6,670 nucleotides of DNA, taken from positions 1-6,670 of the forward strand of contig CABSMN010000067.1 of NCBI GenBank assembly GCA_902478765.1. Reading direction: 5' to 3'. A program made the position numbers and the translations under genes. The notes under the pieces are model-generated. The model saw only the letters and a program-made list of their open reading frames with translations. It was not told the DNA's origin and searched no databases. Numbering within the stretch: position 1 is the stretch's first letter; the number at the start of each line of letters is the position of its first letter. Positions 1-6,632 of the stretch are shown here, one piece after another. The DNA comes from an uncultured Collinsella sp. Lineage in GTDB: Bacteria; Actinomycetota; Coriobacteriia; Coriobacteriales; Coriobacteriaceae.

Positions 1-39
1 GCGTAGTCTCGTGGGCTCGGAGATGTGTATAAGAGACAG
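1..39 (+). other. Untrimmed Nextera Read-2 adapter (sequencing artefact)
   Basis: This is synthetic library sequence, not genome. Positions 6-20 are GTCTCGTGGGCTCGG, the i7-side Nextera primer site, and 21-39 are the 19-bp Tn5 mosaic end AGATGTGTATAAGAGACAG. The first five bases, GCGTA, are the end of the i7 index. They agree with the TACG at the other contig end, so the index read begins TACGC; from memory that fits Nextera index N721, which is only a weak match over five bases. Genomic sequence starts at position 40. Any open reading frame that begins here, such as one starting MGSEMCIRDS, is a chimera of adapter and genome. Confidence 0.98.
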
Positions 40-157
40 CCGTGGGATTGTCCGCAACGATATCGCGGTCGACATACTCGACCCCATGCTCGTCCAACCA
101 CGCCTTGGCCTTTTTACAGGTCGAACACTTGGGATATTCAACAAACAGTACGGTCAT
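40..157 (-). CDS. ArsC/Spx-like thioredoxin-fold protein, N-terminal fragment
   Basis: The first 39 codons of an arsenate-reductase-family (ArsC/YffB/Spx-like) protein, cut at its 3' side by the adapter. The visible N-terminus reads MTVLFVEYPKCSTCKKAKAW and continues with LDEHGVEYVDRDI. This is the beta-alpha start of a thioredoxin fold with a redox-type CxxC (Cys11, Cys14) followed by the basic KKAKAWL helix typical of the family. Full-length members are about 110-120 residues, so roughly two thirds is missing. The ATG at 155-157 has a good ribosome binding site, GGAGG at 164-168, six bases away. Family members include thiol-dependent arsenate reductases, Spx-type transcription regulators and many of unknown role. 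With the C-terminal half absent these cannot be told apart, so no symbol is given. It lies 91 bases downstream of mupG on the same strand. A TACAAT box at 227-232 could be a -10 element, but no good -35 accompanies it. Confidence 0.85.
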
Positions 158-248
158 GGGAATCCTCCAAATACAGATCGGCCAACGCAGGCATACGCCA
201 TACGGGTGCCTTCGCACGATGGGCCAATTGTAGCGCACAGGTCACACG

Positions 249-1301
249 CTAAACGAACCGCACCCCGAATCCGCGCTTGATGAACGGCAGCAGCTCCATT
301 GCCTCGGGCGTAATGTGGCCCGCGACGTTCATGCGCTCGTCGCCGGGAAGATCGACCCGCGCAATCTCGAGCTCGCCTTCGTAGCGTCCGTATCCGCTAT
401 TGCTGACGGCAATCGAGCCTGCCTTTCGTGGCAGACCGGCTCCGGCATCCGTCGGCACGGAATCCGGCTTAAGCGTCGTGCGCGACTCCTGAGACCTAAA
501 GATGAGGACGCTCGAATCGGGCCGGTCGTGATGAATCTGCCCACGTACATAGGCATAACCGGACTCAAGCTCGCATTGCAGGTCCACGTATCCGGCGGAA
601 ACTTGAGCAAACTGCGCCCAGCCCGCATCGGAAAGATCGGGGTCGCCGACCAACACAATGTCGCAATCGGCGCCATGTGCGAGCTCAAGCATGTTGAGGG
701 CAACCTTTGACGCGCGACCGCGATGTGCCTCGACCGTCGGAAGTCCCTCGAATACCGGCCCGCGAACGTTGGCATCACCCGGCACAAAAGCCATGATTTC
801 GAATCCAAGCGCCGCAAGACGAAGATTCGTCCGAGCAATGTCCTCCAGAGCTAAACCGGTATAAGGCTTAGGGTAAAAATTGTGGCAGGCGGCAAAACGA
901 GTCACATCGGCACCGGCCTCACGCCACGATGCGATTTCATCAGAACTCACCGTCGATGCATTGACCACAATGCGAAATACACCGGACAGCTCCGCGACCC
1001 GCCGGGCGCTAAAGCCATAGTCCAAACGAAGGTATTCCAACCCCAGATCGCGCAGGTCCTCGATGCGCTCAAGCCCGAGCAAATCGCACGTGCGCGGTCC
1101 CACATCGGCAATGAGCGCAATGCCACGGGCGGAAAGCAGCGACAGTACATGACGGACCTTATCGGCATACGCCGCTCCCCCATCCTCGGGAATATGCAGC
1201 GAGGTGAACGCATAGCGTGCACCCGCCGCGGCGCCACGCTCAATCGTTCGCTCAATATCCTGCAGAGGGCTGGAAAGATAAATCGAAATACCCGTTTTCA
1301 C
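249..1301 (-). CDS. mupG: 6-phospho-N-acetylmuramidase MupG (GH170, DUF871)
   Basis: A cytoplasmic glycosidase of 350 residues, the usual length for this family. Characterised MupG cleaves MurNAc-6-phosphate-GlcNAc, the disaccharide delivered by the MurP PTS, releasing MurNAc-6P and GlcNAc. Residues 1 to about 240 look like the TIM barrel, with family blocks LRLDYGF (91-97), VVNAST (112-117), HNFYPKPYTGL (140-150) and GPVFEGLPTVEAHR (181-194). Residues from about 245 to 350 form the smaller C-terminal cyclophilin-like domain. The start is GTG at 1299-1301, supported by AAAGGAG (GGAG at 1311-1314) nine bases upstream; no better ATG exists nearby. It is the last gene of the mur cluster, 117 bases after murP, and a terminator-like hairpin lies in that gap right against its ribosome binding site. 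The family and substrate class are well supported by sequence and context. I do not assign individual catalytic residues. Confidence 0.93.
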   Translation of the reverse strand: MKTGISIYLSSPLQDIERTIERGAAAGARYAFTSLHIPEDGGAAYADKVRHVLSLLSARGIALIADVGPRTCDLLGLERIEDLRDLGLEYLRLDYGFSARRVAELSGVFRIVVNASTVSSDEIASWREAGADVTRFAACHNFYPKPYTGLALEDIARTNLRLAALGFEIMAFVPGDANVRGPVFEGLPTVEAHRGRASKVALNMLELAHGADCDIVLVGDPDLSDAGWAQFAQVSAGYVDLQCELESGYAYVRGQIHHDRPDSSVLIFRSQESRTTLKPDSVPTDAGAGLPRKAGSIAVSNSGYGRYEGELEIARVDLPGDERMNVAGHITPEAMELLPFIKRGFGVRFV

Positions 1302-1317
1302 GCTTCAACGCTCCTTT

Positions 1318-1351
1318 AAAAAAGGCCGGCGGAGCAGTTAGCCCCGCCGGC
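1318..1351 (-). terminator. Intrinsic terminator or attenuator between murP and mupG
   Basis: A perfect 8-bp GC-only stem (GCCGGCGG at 1325-1332 with CCGCCGGC at 1344-1351, loop of 11) is followed on the minus strand by one C and six T residues (1323-1318). This is the layout of a Rho-independent terminator for transcripts coming from murP. The U-tract is followed at once by AAAGGAG, the mupG ribosome binding site. A promoter for mupG could therefore hardly fit downstream of the hairpin, and mupG expression would need read-through or a promoter upstream of the hairpin. On the plus strand the arm is not followed by a T-run, so the signal is one-directional. Confidence 0.8.
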
Positions 1352-1383
1352 ACAACCATAGCATCAAGAAATCTGCTGCGCGC

Positions 1384-1410
1384 CGCGAGCTCTGAGCAAC
1401 ACGGCTCGCG
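1384..1410 (-). repeat. Second hairpin just after the murP stop
   Basis: A perfect 7-bp inverted repeat, CGCGAGC (1384-1390) and GCTCGCG (1404-1410), with a 13-base loop, begins eight bases past the murP stop codon. It has no T-run, so it is not an intrinsic terminator by itself. It could protect the 3' end of the murP message or be part of a folded leader together with the 1325-1351 hairpin. No sequence relation to known antiterminator targets (LicT/SacY RAT type) was noticed. Confidence 0.5.
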
Positions 1411-1418
1411 ATATCAAA

Positions 1419-2849
1419 CTACTCGCCAAAGAACTCGTTGATCTTCTGCTCGTCGACGCCAAAGAACCACGTCAGGACAAAGCCGGCGGCATAGGCAAGC
1501 AGCATAGCGGCAACGTAGCCGAGCTGCTGGCCAGGAACGACGATCAGCAAGCCAAACAGACCGGAAACGCCCTGAGAAACCGTGCCGATGTGAAGCAGCG
1601 CCGCGAGCGCGCCGCCAAATCCGGCACCCAGGCAGGCCGTCACAAACGGGCGAACGAGCGGCAGCGCAACAGCATACATCAGAGGCTCGCCCACACCCAG
1701 GATTCCAACGGGAATGGACTCGGCGACGTACTTCTTGAGCTTGGCGTTCTTGGTCTTAAAGTACAGCGCCAGACCGGCACCGACCTGACCGCCGCCAGCC
1801 ATCATAAGGATGGGAAGCAGGTAATTGATGCCCTTGGTAGCGCCGTCGGGATCGTTGAGCATAGCGTGGATCGGCGTGAGCGCCTGATGCAGGCCGACAG
1901 ACACCAGTGGCAAGAAACCTGCCGACAGGATATAGCCGCCCAGGACGCCCAGCTTCTCGAAGATAAAGGTCAAAACGCTAAAGATGGCAGTCGTCAGCCA
2001 TGCGCCAACCGGCTGGATGACGAGCATCAGAGCAAAGGCGCCGATGATGAGCACCAGCAGCGGGGACAAGAACGTGTCGAGTGCGTTGGGCATAACCTTG
2101 CGAATCTGACGCTCCATCCAGGCAAAAAATGCGCCGGCGATAAGAGCCGCGATCATGCCGCCCGCTGCGGGGTTGTACTGCGCATTGGTGAGCGGCAGCA
2201 GAATGGCAGTGGCAGGATCGGCCGCGCCAGGCGCAAGCAGGGGCATGGCACTGTTGGCGATACACATCATGCCGGCGATGCCGCCCAGCGCAGCGGAGCC
2301 ACCAAACTCACGTGCCGCGTTATAGCCCACCAAGATGGGCAGATAGGCAAACAGGGCCCAGCCCATGGAACGAATGCCCTGGTACCACCACTCGCCTGCA
2401 AGCGCGCCTGCCGTCGAGACGTTGATGACGTTGCAGATACCGTTGATGAGGCCAGCCGCAATGATGCCGGGAAGCAGGGCGACGAAGACATTGGAAATCT
2501 TCTTGAGGAAGGCCTGAACCGGCTTAGACTCGTACTTGGCCTTCTGCGCGGCCTTGTTTGTGGCCGCAGCGTCAACCACGCTCTCGTCGGCAACGCCTTT
2601 CGCAAGGCCAGTGAGCTTGGAGAACTCCTCGAGCACCTTATTCACCTTGCCCGGCCCCAGCACGATCTGCATCGTGTCGTCCTCGACCAGGCCCATCACG
2701 CCGTCGAGTGCCTTAATACCCTCCGTGTCGACGTTGCCCGCGTCTTTGACGGTCACGCGCAGGCGCGTCATGCACGCCGCGTTTGCGAGCACGTTGTCTT
2801 TACCGCCCAAAAGGTCCAGCAGCTTTTGAGCCAGCTCTTTGTTCGTCAT
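1419..2849 (-). CDS. murP: PTS EIIBC, N-acetylmuramic acid / MurNAc-GlcNAc specific
   Basis: An inner-membrane sugar transporter of 476 residues, matching the size of E. coli MurP (474). It carries out phosphoenolpyruvate-driven uptake with phosphorylation at C6. An N-terminal EIIB domain (about 1-85) has the phosphorylated cysteine Cys26 in AACMTRLRVTV. An Ala/Lys-rich linker (about 86-115) leads into a glucose-superfamily EIIC domain (about 116-465). EIIC landmarks are the GLHQALTPIHAML block (319-331), the GVGEPLMYAVALPLVRPF block with GEP at 387-389, and multiple hydrophobic segments. There is no EIIA domain, as in MurP and other EIIBC proteins, so phosphate must come from an EIIA-Glc-type protein encoded elsewhere. 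The ATG at 2847-2849 has AAGGAGGAG (2852-2860) upstream. The gene is 57 bases after murQ with no terminator between, so co-transcription is likely. Alone it could be another Glc-family EIIBC; the flanking murQ and mupG make MurNAc the best substrate. Confidence 0.9.
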   Translation of the reverse strand: MTNKELAQKLLDLLGGKDNVLANAACMTRLRVTVKDAGNVDTEGIKALDGVMGLVEDDTMQIVLGPGKVNKVLEEFSKLTGLAKGVADESVVDAAATNKAAQKAKYESKPVQAFLKKISNVFVALLPGIIAAGLINGICNVINVSTAGALAGEWWYQGIRSMGWALFAYLPILVGYNAAREFGGSAALGGIAGMMCIANSAMPLLAPGAADPATAILLPLTNAQYNPAAGGMIAALIAGAFFAWMERQIRKVMPNALDTFLSPLLVLIIGAFALMLVIQPVGAWLTTAIFSVLTFIFEKLGVLGGYILSAGFLPLVSVGLHQALTPIHAMLNDPDGATKGINYLLPILMMAGGGQVGAGLALYFKTKNAKLKKYVAESIPVGILGVGEPLMYAVALPLVRPFVTACLGAGFGGALAALLHIGTVSQGVSGLFGLLIVVPGQQLGYVAAMLLAYAAGFVLTWFFGVDEQKINEFFGE

Positions 2850-2906
2850 AACTCCTCCTTGTATTGGGTATCTCGTCTGGATGTCATATCAGCTCACGCC
2901 GCACAC

Positions 2907-3830
<924 letters not shown>

Positions 3831-3840
3831 TTCATTCACC

Positions 3841-4692
3841 TCATCTTTCCTGTTTCTCGATGTAGTTTTGCTTAATGACATGCGTCGCCCGTTCGTAGTC
3901 GCTGGCAACGTAAGCAGCGTACAGGGCATCGACAACCATAAGCTGGGCCATACGCGAAGCCATGGCACCGCTGCGGACCAAGGGCTCACTCGCAGCGACG
4001 CCGAGCACGGCATCGGCCATGGTGGCAAGCTTGGATGATCCATCTACTTTGGTCACGGCCACAACGGGACAGTTGTGACGTTGGGCCTCGGCGGTGCAGT
4101 CCAGCACCTCTTGCGTCAAGCCCGAGTAGCTAAAGGCGATTGCCATATCGCCCTCATGCATGTTCTTGGCACACAAGAGCTGATCATGCCAGTCGTCGTA
4201 CAGATGGCACTCTTTGTCGACACGCATGAGCTTTTGCGCCAGATCGTGCGCGACCAAACGAGAGGCACCGATACCGAACAGATTGACTGCGCGTGCCCGC
4301 TTAAGATAGGCCGCGCATCGCTCCAAGACGGTGTAATCGAGCGTTCGCGCCGTCGCTTCGATCGTGCGCACGTTGCTTTTCATCACCTTCCCCACGATAC
4401 GTTCGACGCTGTCATCCATGGAGATGTCCTCGAGGGCTACGTCTTTCTTGTCACCTAAGAGCGCCAGCTCGGCAATCAGTTCGCGCTGGAACTCCTTGTA
4501 GCCCGCAAAACCCAAACGCTTGCAAAAGCGCAAAATGCTCGAGGGCGAGGAGAACGTGGCATCGGCAAGACCGCGGACGGACAGCCCGACCACCTCGTGC
4601 GGATGAGCGCTCACATATGCGATGACATTGCGTTCCGCCGGGCTCGCGCTGAGCTCACGCTCGCGAAGCCGCAAAAGCAATCCGTTTGCCAT
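3841..4692 (-). CDS. murR: MurR/RpiR-family regulator of MurNAc catabolism
   Basis: A transcription factor of 283 residues. The N-terminal RpiR helix-turn-helix domain (about 1-77) includes the segment SVRGLADATFSSPSSILRFC (38-57), followed by KRLGFAGYKEFQREL. A linker leads to a C-terminal SIS sugar-phosphate-binding domain (about 125-265) with LFGIGASRLVAHDLAQKLMR (138-157) and SYSGLTQEVLD (188-198). In E. coli the homologue MurR represses murQP and is relieved by MurNAc-6P; the same ligand is inferred here because murQ follows directly. I chose the ATG at 4690-4692 (MANGLLL) because GGAGG at 4701-4705 is eight bases upstream. The GTG at 4699-4701 would overlap that ribosome binding site and is rejected. 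As first gene of the cluster it is likely autoregulated through the dyads upstream. RpiR proteins can also activate, so the sign of control is not shown by sequence. Confidence 0.9.
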   Translation of the reverse strand: MANGLLLRLRERELSASPAERNVIAYVSAHPHEVVGLSVRGLADATFSSPSSILRFCKRLGFAGYKEFQRELIAELALLGDKKDVALEDISMDDSVERIVGKVMKSNVRTIEATARTLDYTVLERCAAYLKRARAVNLFGIGASRLVAHDLAQKLMRVDKECHLYDDWHDQLLCAKNMHEGDMAIAFSYSGLTQEVLDCTAEAQRHNCPVVAVTKVDGSSKLATMADAVLGVAASEPLVRSGAMASRMAQLMVVDALYAAYVASDYERATHVIKQNYIEKQER

Positions 4693-4726
4693 CTCAAACA
4701 CCTCCGTTGAGAAGAATTAAAGACCA

Positions 4727-4739
4727 ACGAACGATTCGT
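4727..4739. promoter_or_regulatory. Candidate operator dyad, proximal to murR
   Basis: A perfect inverted repeat, ACGAA-CGA-TTCGT, is centred about 40 bases upstream of the murR start codon and just upstream of TTTAAT at 4715-4720. Its placement would suit an operator for the divergence-free mur operon, with MurR itself the obvious candidate binder. The arms are only 5 bp, so chance occurrence cannot be excluded. Confidence 0.35.
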
Positions 4740-4767
4740 ACCGGATACAAACAGCTTTTACGGTACA

Positions 4768-4790
4768 TTGTGCCGCATCGTGGCGCACAA
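4768..4790. promoter_or_regulatory. Candidate operator dyad, distal to murR
   Basis: A perfect 6-bp inverted repeat, TTGTGC and GCACAA, has an 11-base spacer, so the arm centres lie 17 bases apart, within two helical turns. This suits a dimeric regulator binding across two major grooves. It lies 76-98 bases upstream of the murR start. An overlapping imperfect dyad, CGGTAC-ATT-GTGCCG (4761-4775, five of six pairs), shares its left arm. Confidence 0.35.
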
Positions 4791-4794
4791 AGGA

Positions 4795-4812
4795 CGAGCG
4801 TTCTACCGCTCG
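4795..4812 (-). terminator. Possible weak terminator after the VanZ-like gene
   Basis: A perfect 6-bp stem CGAGCG/CGCTCG with a 6-base loop can be lengthened by GG/CC pairs across a small internal loop. On the minus strand it is followed by TCCTTTG, only three T residues in a row. It lies 85-102 bases past the VanZ-like stop codon and upstream of the candidate mur operators, a sensible place to insulate the two units. The poor U-tract keeps confidence low; it may be only a structured leader element. Confidence 0.3.
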
Positions 4813-4896
4813 CCCCTCAAATCCGACCGCTCGGAAATACGCGCGACACAAAATAATTCAACAAGGTCGCATGATCAGAAACGGGTTTGTTACCGG

Positions 4897-5478
4897 CTAG
4901 CGCCTCGCATGGGCGCCGATGGGGCGCGTCTCGTGGTGCACCCATGCGGAGACCAGCAATACCAACAGCATGGCGGTGACATAGCCCGCAGCATCGAATC
5001 CTAAATCGATAACGTCGAAATGCCTGCCGGGAACAAAGATCTTATGTACCTGATCGCCAACGGAGCAGACGGCGCAAAAGAGCAACACGGGCACGCAACG
5101 GGAGCATACGCTCCACGGACGCCTGGAAAAGCAAACCACGACCACCGAGGCGAACAATCCGACGAAGAAAAACTCTACGGTATGGGCAACGCGACGGACG
5201 TTCGTGCCCACCCACATGCGAATGGAAGCAAGTCGGCCAGACCGGACATTCGAAGCAGCCGAATCGGTGCCCCCTGTCATCCCGTTCTCGGCCTGAGCTT
5301 CACCCGCGACATCGGCAGCCTGTACGCCCGTAGCCTGACCCTCCACCACACGCGCGGTGGACTCGCTCAGCAACGACGTCTCCACCGCATTTTGCTCCGT
5401 CAGCACCCAGATGCCCGCCAGCGTTGCAGCGAACAGAACGATCGCGGTCCATCCGATTATTTGTTTTACGCGCGCCAA
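4897..5478 (-). CDS. VanZ-family membrane protein
   Basis: A 193-residue VanZ-like protein. VanZ of enterococci gives low-level teicoplanin resistance by an unknown mechanism, and most family members are uncharacterised integral membrane proteins. After a basic MARVKQ start comes a transmembrane segment (about 7-26), then TEQNAVETSLLSES, resembling the SSQ...S motif. A polar Ala/Gly/Glu-rich loop follows (about 40-85), then the family block RRVAHTVEFFFVG (95-107) leading into a second membrane segment. A third segment ends in the signature GDQVHKIFVPGR (141-152) with DVIDLGFDAAG (155-165), and a last hydrophobic stretch runs about 166-179. The start is TTG at 5476-5478, chosen because AAAGGAGG lies seven bases upstream. 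The longer frame to 5637 has no family similarity and runs into the recombinase gene. Oddity: two CxxC pairs (125/128 and 135/138). There is no other resistance gene nearby, so a resistance role is not implied. Confidence 0.88.
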   Translation of the reverse strand: MARVKQIIGWTAIVLFAATLAGIWVLTEQNAVETSLLSESTARVVEGQATGVQAADVAGEAQAENGMTGGTDSAASNVRSGRLASIRMWVGTNVRRVAHTVEFFFVGLFASVVVVCFSRRPWSVCSRCVPVLLFCAVCSVGDQVHKIFVPGRHFDVIDLGFDAAGYVTAMLLVLLVSAWVHHETRPIGAHARR

Positions 5479-5582
5479 GGGCCTACCTCCTTTTTTGAAT
5501 ATCAGCGAGTGTAGCCCCGAATGACATCGCCACCGTATCAAAATTTGAATCGCAACAGGAAGCGACAAAGCGACGCAAACCC

Positions 5583-6188
5583 CTACCCCGCCTCGCGCAT
5601 CCAGCGATCGAACGTCCCCACGCACACGCCCAGGCACTTTGCTGCCTGGCTGCGGGTAATATCGCCCGCCTCATAGCTATCGCGTACCAGATCAAACTGA
5701 GGAGGGCACGGCTTGCGAGGTCGACCGAAACGAACCCCTCGCGCCCGCGCCGCTGCAATTCCCTCCGCCTGGCGCCGATGGATATTCTCGCGCTCCACCT
5801 GCGCCACGTAGCTCAGCAGTTGCAGCACAATATCGGCAATCAGGGTATTGGTCACATCCGGCGTGCGGCTTGCCCTGGCGCGCGTGTCAAGCAATGGCAT
5901 GTCCAACACCACAATGGCAACCCCGAGCTCCTTGGTAATGCGTCGCCATTCCTCAAGAATCTCGGAGTAATTACGACCAAGTCGGTCGATAGAAAGCACC
6001 ACCAGCACGTCCCCGTCTCCCAGGACGTGCAGCAGCTCGCGATAGCGCGGTCGATCGAAGTCCTTGCCGCTCGCATGGTCGGCATAAATATTCGCCGAGC
6101 CCACGCCATAGGCGCCCAGCGCATCCAGCTGCCGATTAAGATTCTGATCGCGCGAACTCACCCGCGCATAACCATACACCGTCGCCAT
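5583..6188 (-). CDS. Small serine recombinase (resolvase/invertase family)
   Basis: A complete 201-residue site-specific recombinase of the resolvase/invertase class, which cuts and rejoins DNA through a 5'-phosphoserine link. The catalytic domain (about 1-125) has YGYARVSSRDQN with Ser11 matching Ser10 of gamma-delta resolvase and Arg9 matching Arg8. IDRLGRN supplies Asp68, Arg69 and Arg72. The long helix QVERENIHRRQAEGIAAARA (130-149) leads to the GVRFGRPRK minor-groove arm (151-159), and a C-terminal helix-turn-helix (about 165-198) ends the protein. All key residues are present, so it should be active. The start is ATG at 6186-6188 (MATVYGY). A TTG ten codons upstream keeps the frame but adds residues absent from the family. 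The ribosome binding site is weak (GGGGATGAG). No transposase, integrase or cargo gene is visible, so it may be a solitary resolvase, an inversion enzyme or the remnant of a mobile element. Confidence 0.93.
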   Translation of the reverse strand: MATVYGYARVSSRDQNLNRQLDALGAYGVGSANIYADHASGKDFDRPRYRELLHVLGDGDVLVVLSIDRLGRNYSEILEEWRRITKELGVAIVVLDMPLLDTRARASRTPDVTNTLIADIVLQLLSYVAQVERENIHRRQAEGIAAARARGVRFGRPRKPCPPQFDLVRDSYEAGDITRSQAAKCLGVCVGTFDRWMREAG

Positions 6189-6207
6189 CTCATCCCCGCT
6201 TTCTTGT

Positions 6208-6267
6208 AAACCTGCCAAAAAGGGACAGGTTTATTTTGGTAGGTTTTACCTCTCGAATAGCAGGTAA
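6208..6267. repeat. Cluster of AGGT-type arms upstream of the recombinase
   Basis: Five related arms in 60 bases: AAACCTGCC (6208-6216, reverse), GGACAGGTTT (6223-6232), GGTAGGTTT (6238-6246), TTACCT (6246-6251, reverse) and AGGTAA (6262-6267). The outer pair AAACCTGCCAAAA (6208-6220) and TTTTGGTAGGTTT (6234-6246) is a 13-bp inverted repeat with one mismatch. TTACCT and AGGTAA form another perfect inverted pair with a 10-base spacer. The block ends 19 bases before the recombinase start codon. Arrays of inverted arms next to a serine recombinase gene are typical of res or crossover sites that also act as operators. It could instead be a dispersed genomic repeat or hairpin element. Confidence 0.55.
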
Positions 6268-6308
6268 GCGGGCGGCCGAGCAGACGGCAAGGTAGCCATG
6301 ATCCAAAT

Positions 6309-6340
6309 GCGGAGGGCGGCCCCGAAAGACCGCCCTCCGC
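6309..6340 (-). terminator. Strong hairpin, probable terminator after rnr
   Basis: A perfect 11-bp stem, GCGGAGGGCGG (6309-6319) with CCGCCCTCCGC (6330-6340), and a 10-base loop lie 26 bases past the RNase R stop codon. On the minus strand it is followed by ATTTGG, so the U-tract is short, but the very stable GC-rich stem and its position make it the likely end of the rnr transcript. On the plus strand it is followed by TCTCCC. Confidence 0.65.
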
Positions 6341-6365
6341 TCTCCCGCCATGAGTCGAGATTTGG

Positions 6366-6632
6366 CTAATGGATAAGCTTAAAGTCCAAGTGCCCACGCG
6401 TGGTATTGACGCGCGAGACCTCGATAATCACGCGCTGGCCCAGTTCATAGCGAGTCCCCGTGTCGGCGCCCGTCAGCGTAAGCGCATCCTCGTCGAACTC
6501 GAACCACTCGTTGCCCAGGCTCTTGATCGAAACCAAGCCTTCGACCTGCGTCAGGTCCAAGCGCACAAAGAGGCCCATGCTGCTAACCCACGAGACGGTT
6601 CCGGCATAGCGCTCGCCCAGACGGTCCTCATA
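6366..6632 (-). CDS. rnr: Ribonuclease R, C-terminal S1 domain (partial)
   Basis: The last 88 codons of an RNase R (RNB/VacB family) 3'-5' exoribonuclease, cut on its 5' side by the adapter at 6633. The fragment is the S1 RNA-binding domain: GERYAGTVSWVSSMGLFVRL (6-25), VEGLVSI (30-36), a FEFDEDALTLTGADTGTRYE stretch (44-63) and LGQRVIIEVSRVNTTRGHLD (64-83) followed by FKL. That pattern is specific for the RNase R S1 domain rather than a ribosomal S1 repeat. The protein stops directly after the domain, without the lysine-rich tail of E. coli RNase R. The catalytic RNB domain lies outside the contig. The apparent start MYKRQ is translated mosaic end, not protein. Confidence 0.88.
   Translation of the reverse strand, partial: YEDRLGERYAGTVSWVSSMGLFVRLDLTQVEGLVSIKSLGNEWFEFDEDALTLTGADTGTRYELGQRVIIEVSRVNTTRGHLDFKLIH

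Larger units (their letters stand above)
4693..4896 (-). promoter_or_regulatory. Non-coding control region upstream of murR
   Basis: The 204 bases between the VanZ-like gene and murR contain no plausible gene on either strand. The stretch is more AT-rich in places than its surroundings (around 4850-4862 and 4711-4720) and holds three dyads, listed separately, plus the murR ribosome binding site at 4701-4705. It is the most likely home of the mur promoter. I could not find a convincing -35/-10 pair: TTGAAT at 4855-4860 has only a poor partner, TATTTC, 16 bases downstream, and TTTAAT at 4715-4720 lacks a -35. The region is called from position and dyads only. Confidence 0.5.

Noticed and set aside
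227..232. TACAAT -10 box for the ArsC-like gene
   Set aside because: No acceptable -35 element lies 16-18 bases upstream, so it is noted only and not listed as a promoter.
11..280. Plus-strand frame starting MGSEMCIRDS
   Set aside because: The start and first ten codons are adapter, and the rest is antisense to the ArsC-like gene and the mupG 3' end.
3831..4043. N-terminal extension of murQ by 71 codons
   Set aside because: It overlaps the SIS domain end of murR in another frame, lacks a ribosome binding site and has no MurQ similarity. The internal ATG at 3830 has both.
5479..5637. N-terminal extension of the VanZ-like protein
   Set aside because: It overlaps the recombinase 3' end, has no family similarity, and the TTG at 5478 has a near-ideal ribosome binding site.
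6189..6218. Recombinase start ten codons upstream (TTG)
   Set aside because: It lies inside the inverted-repeat cluster, lacks a ribosome binding site and adds residues before the conserved YGYARVS start.
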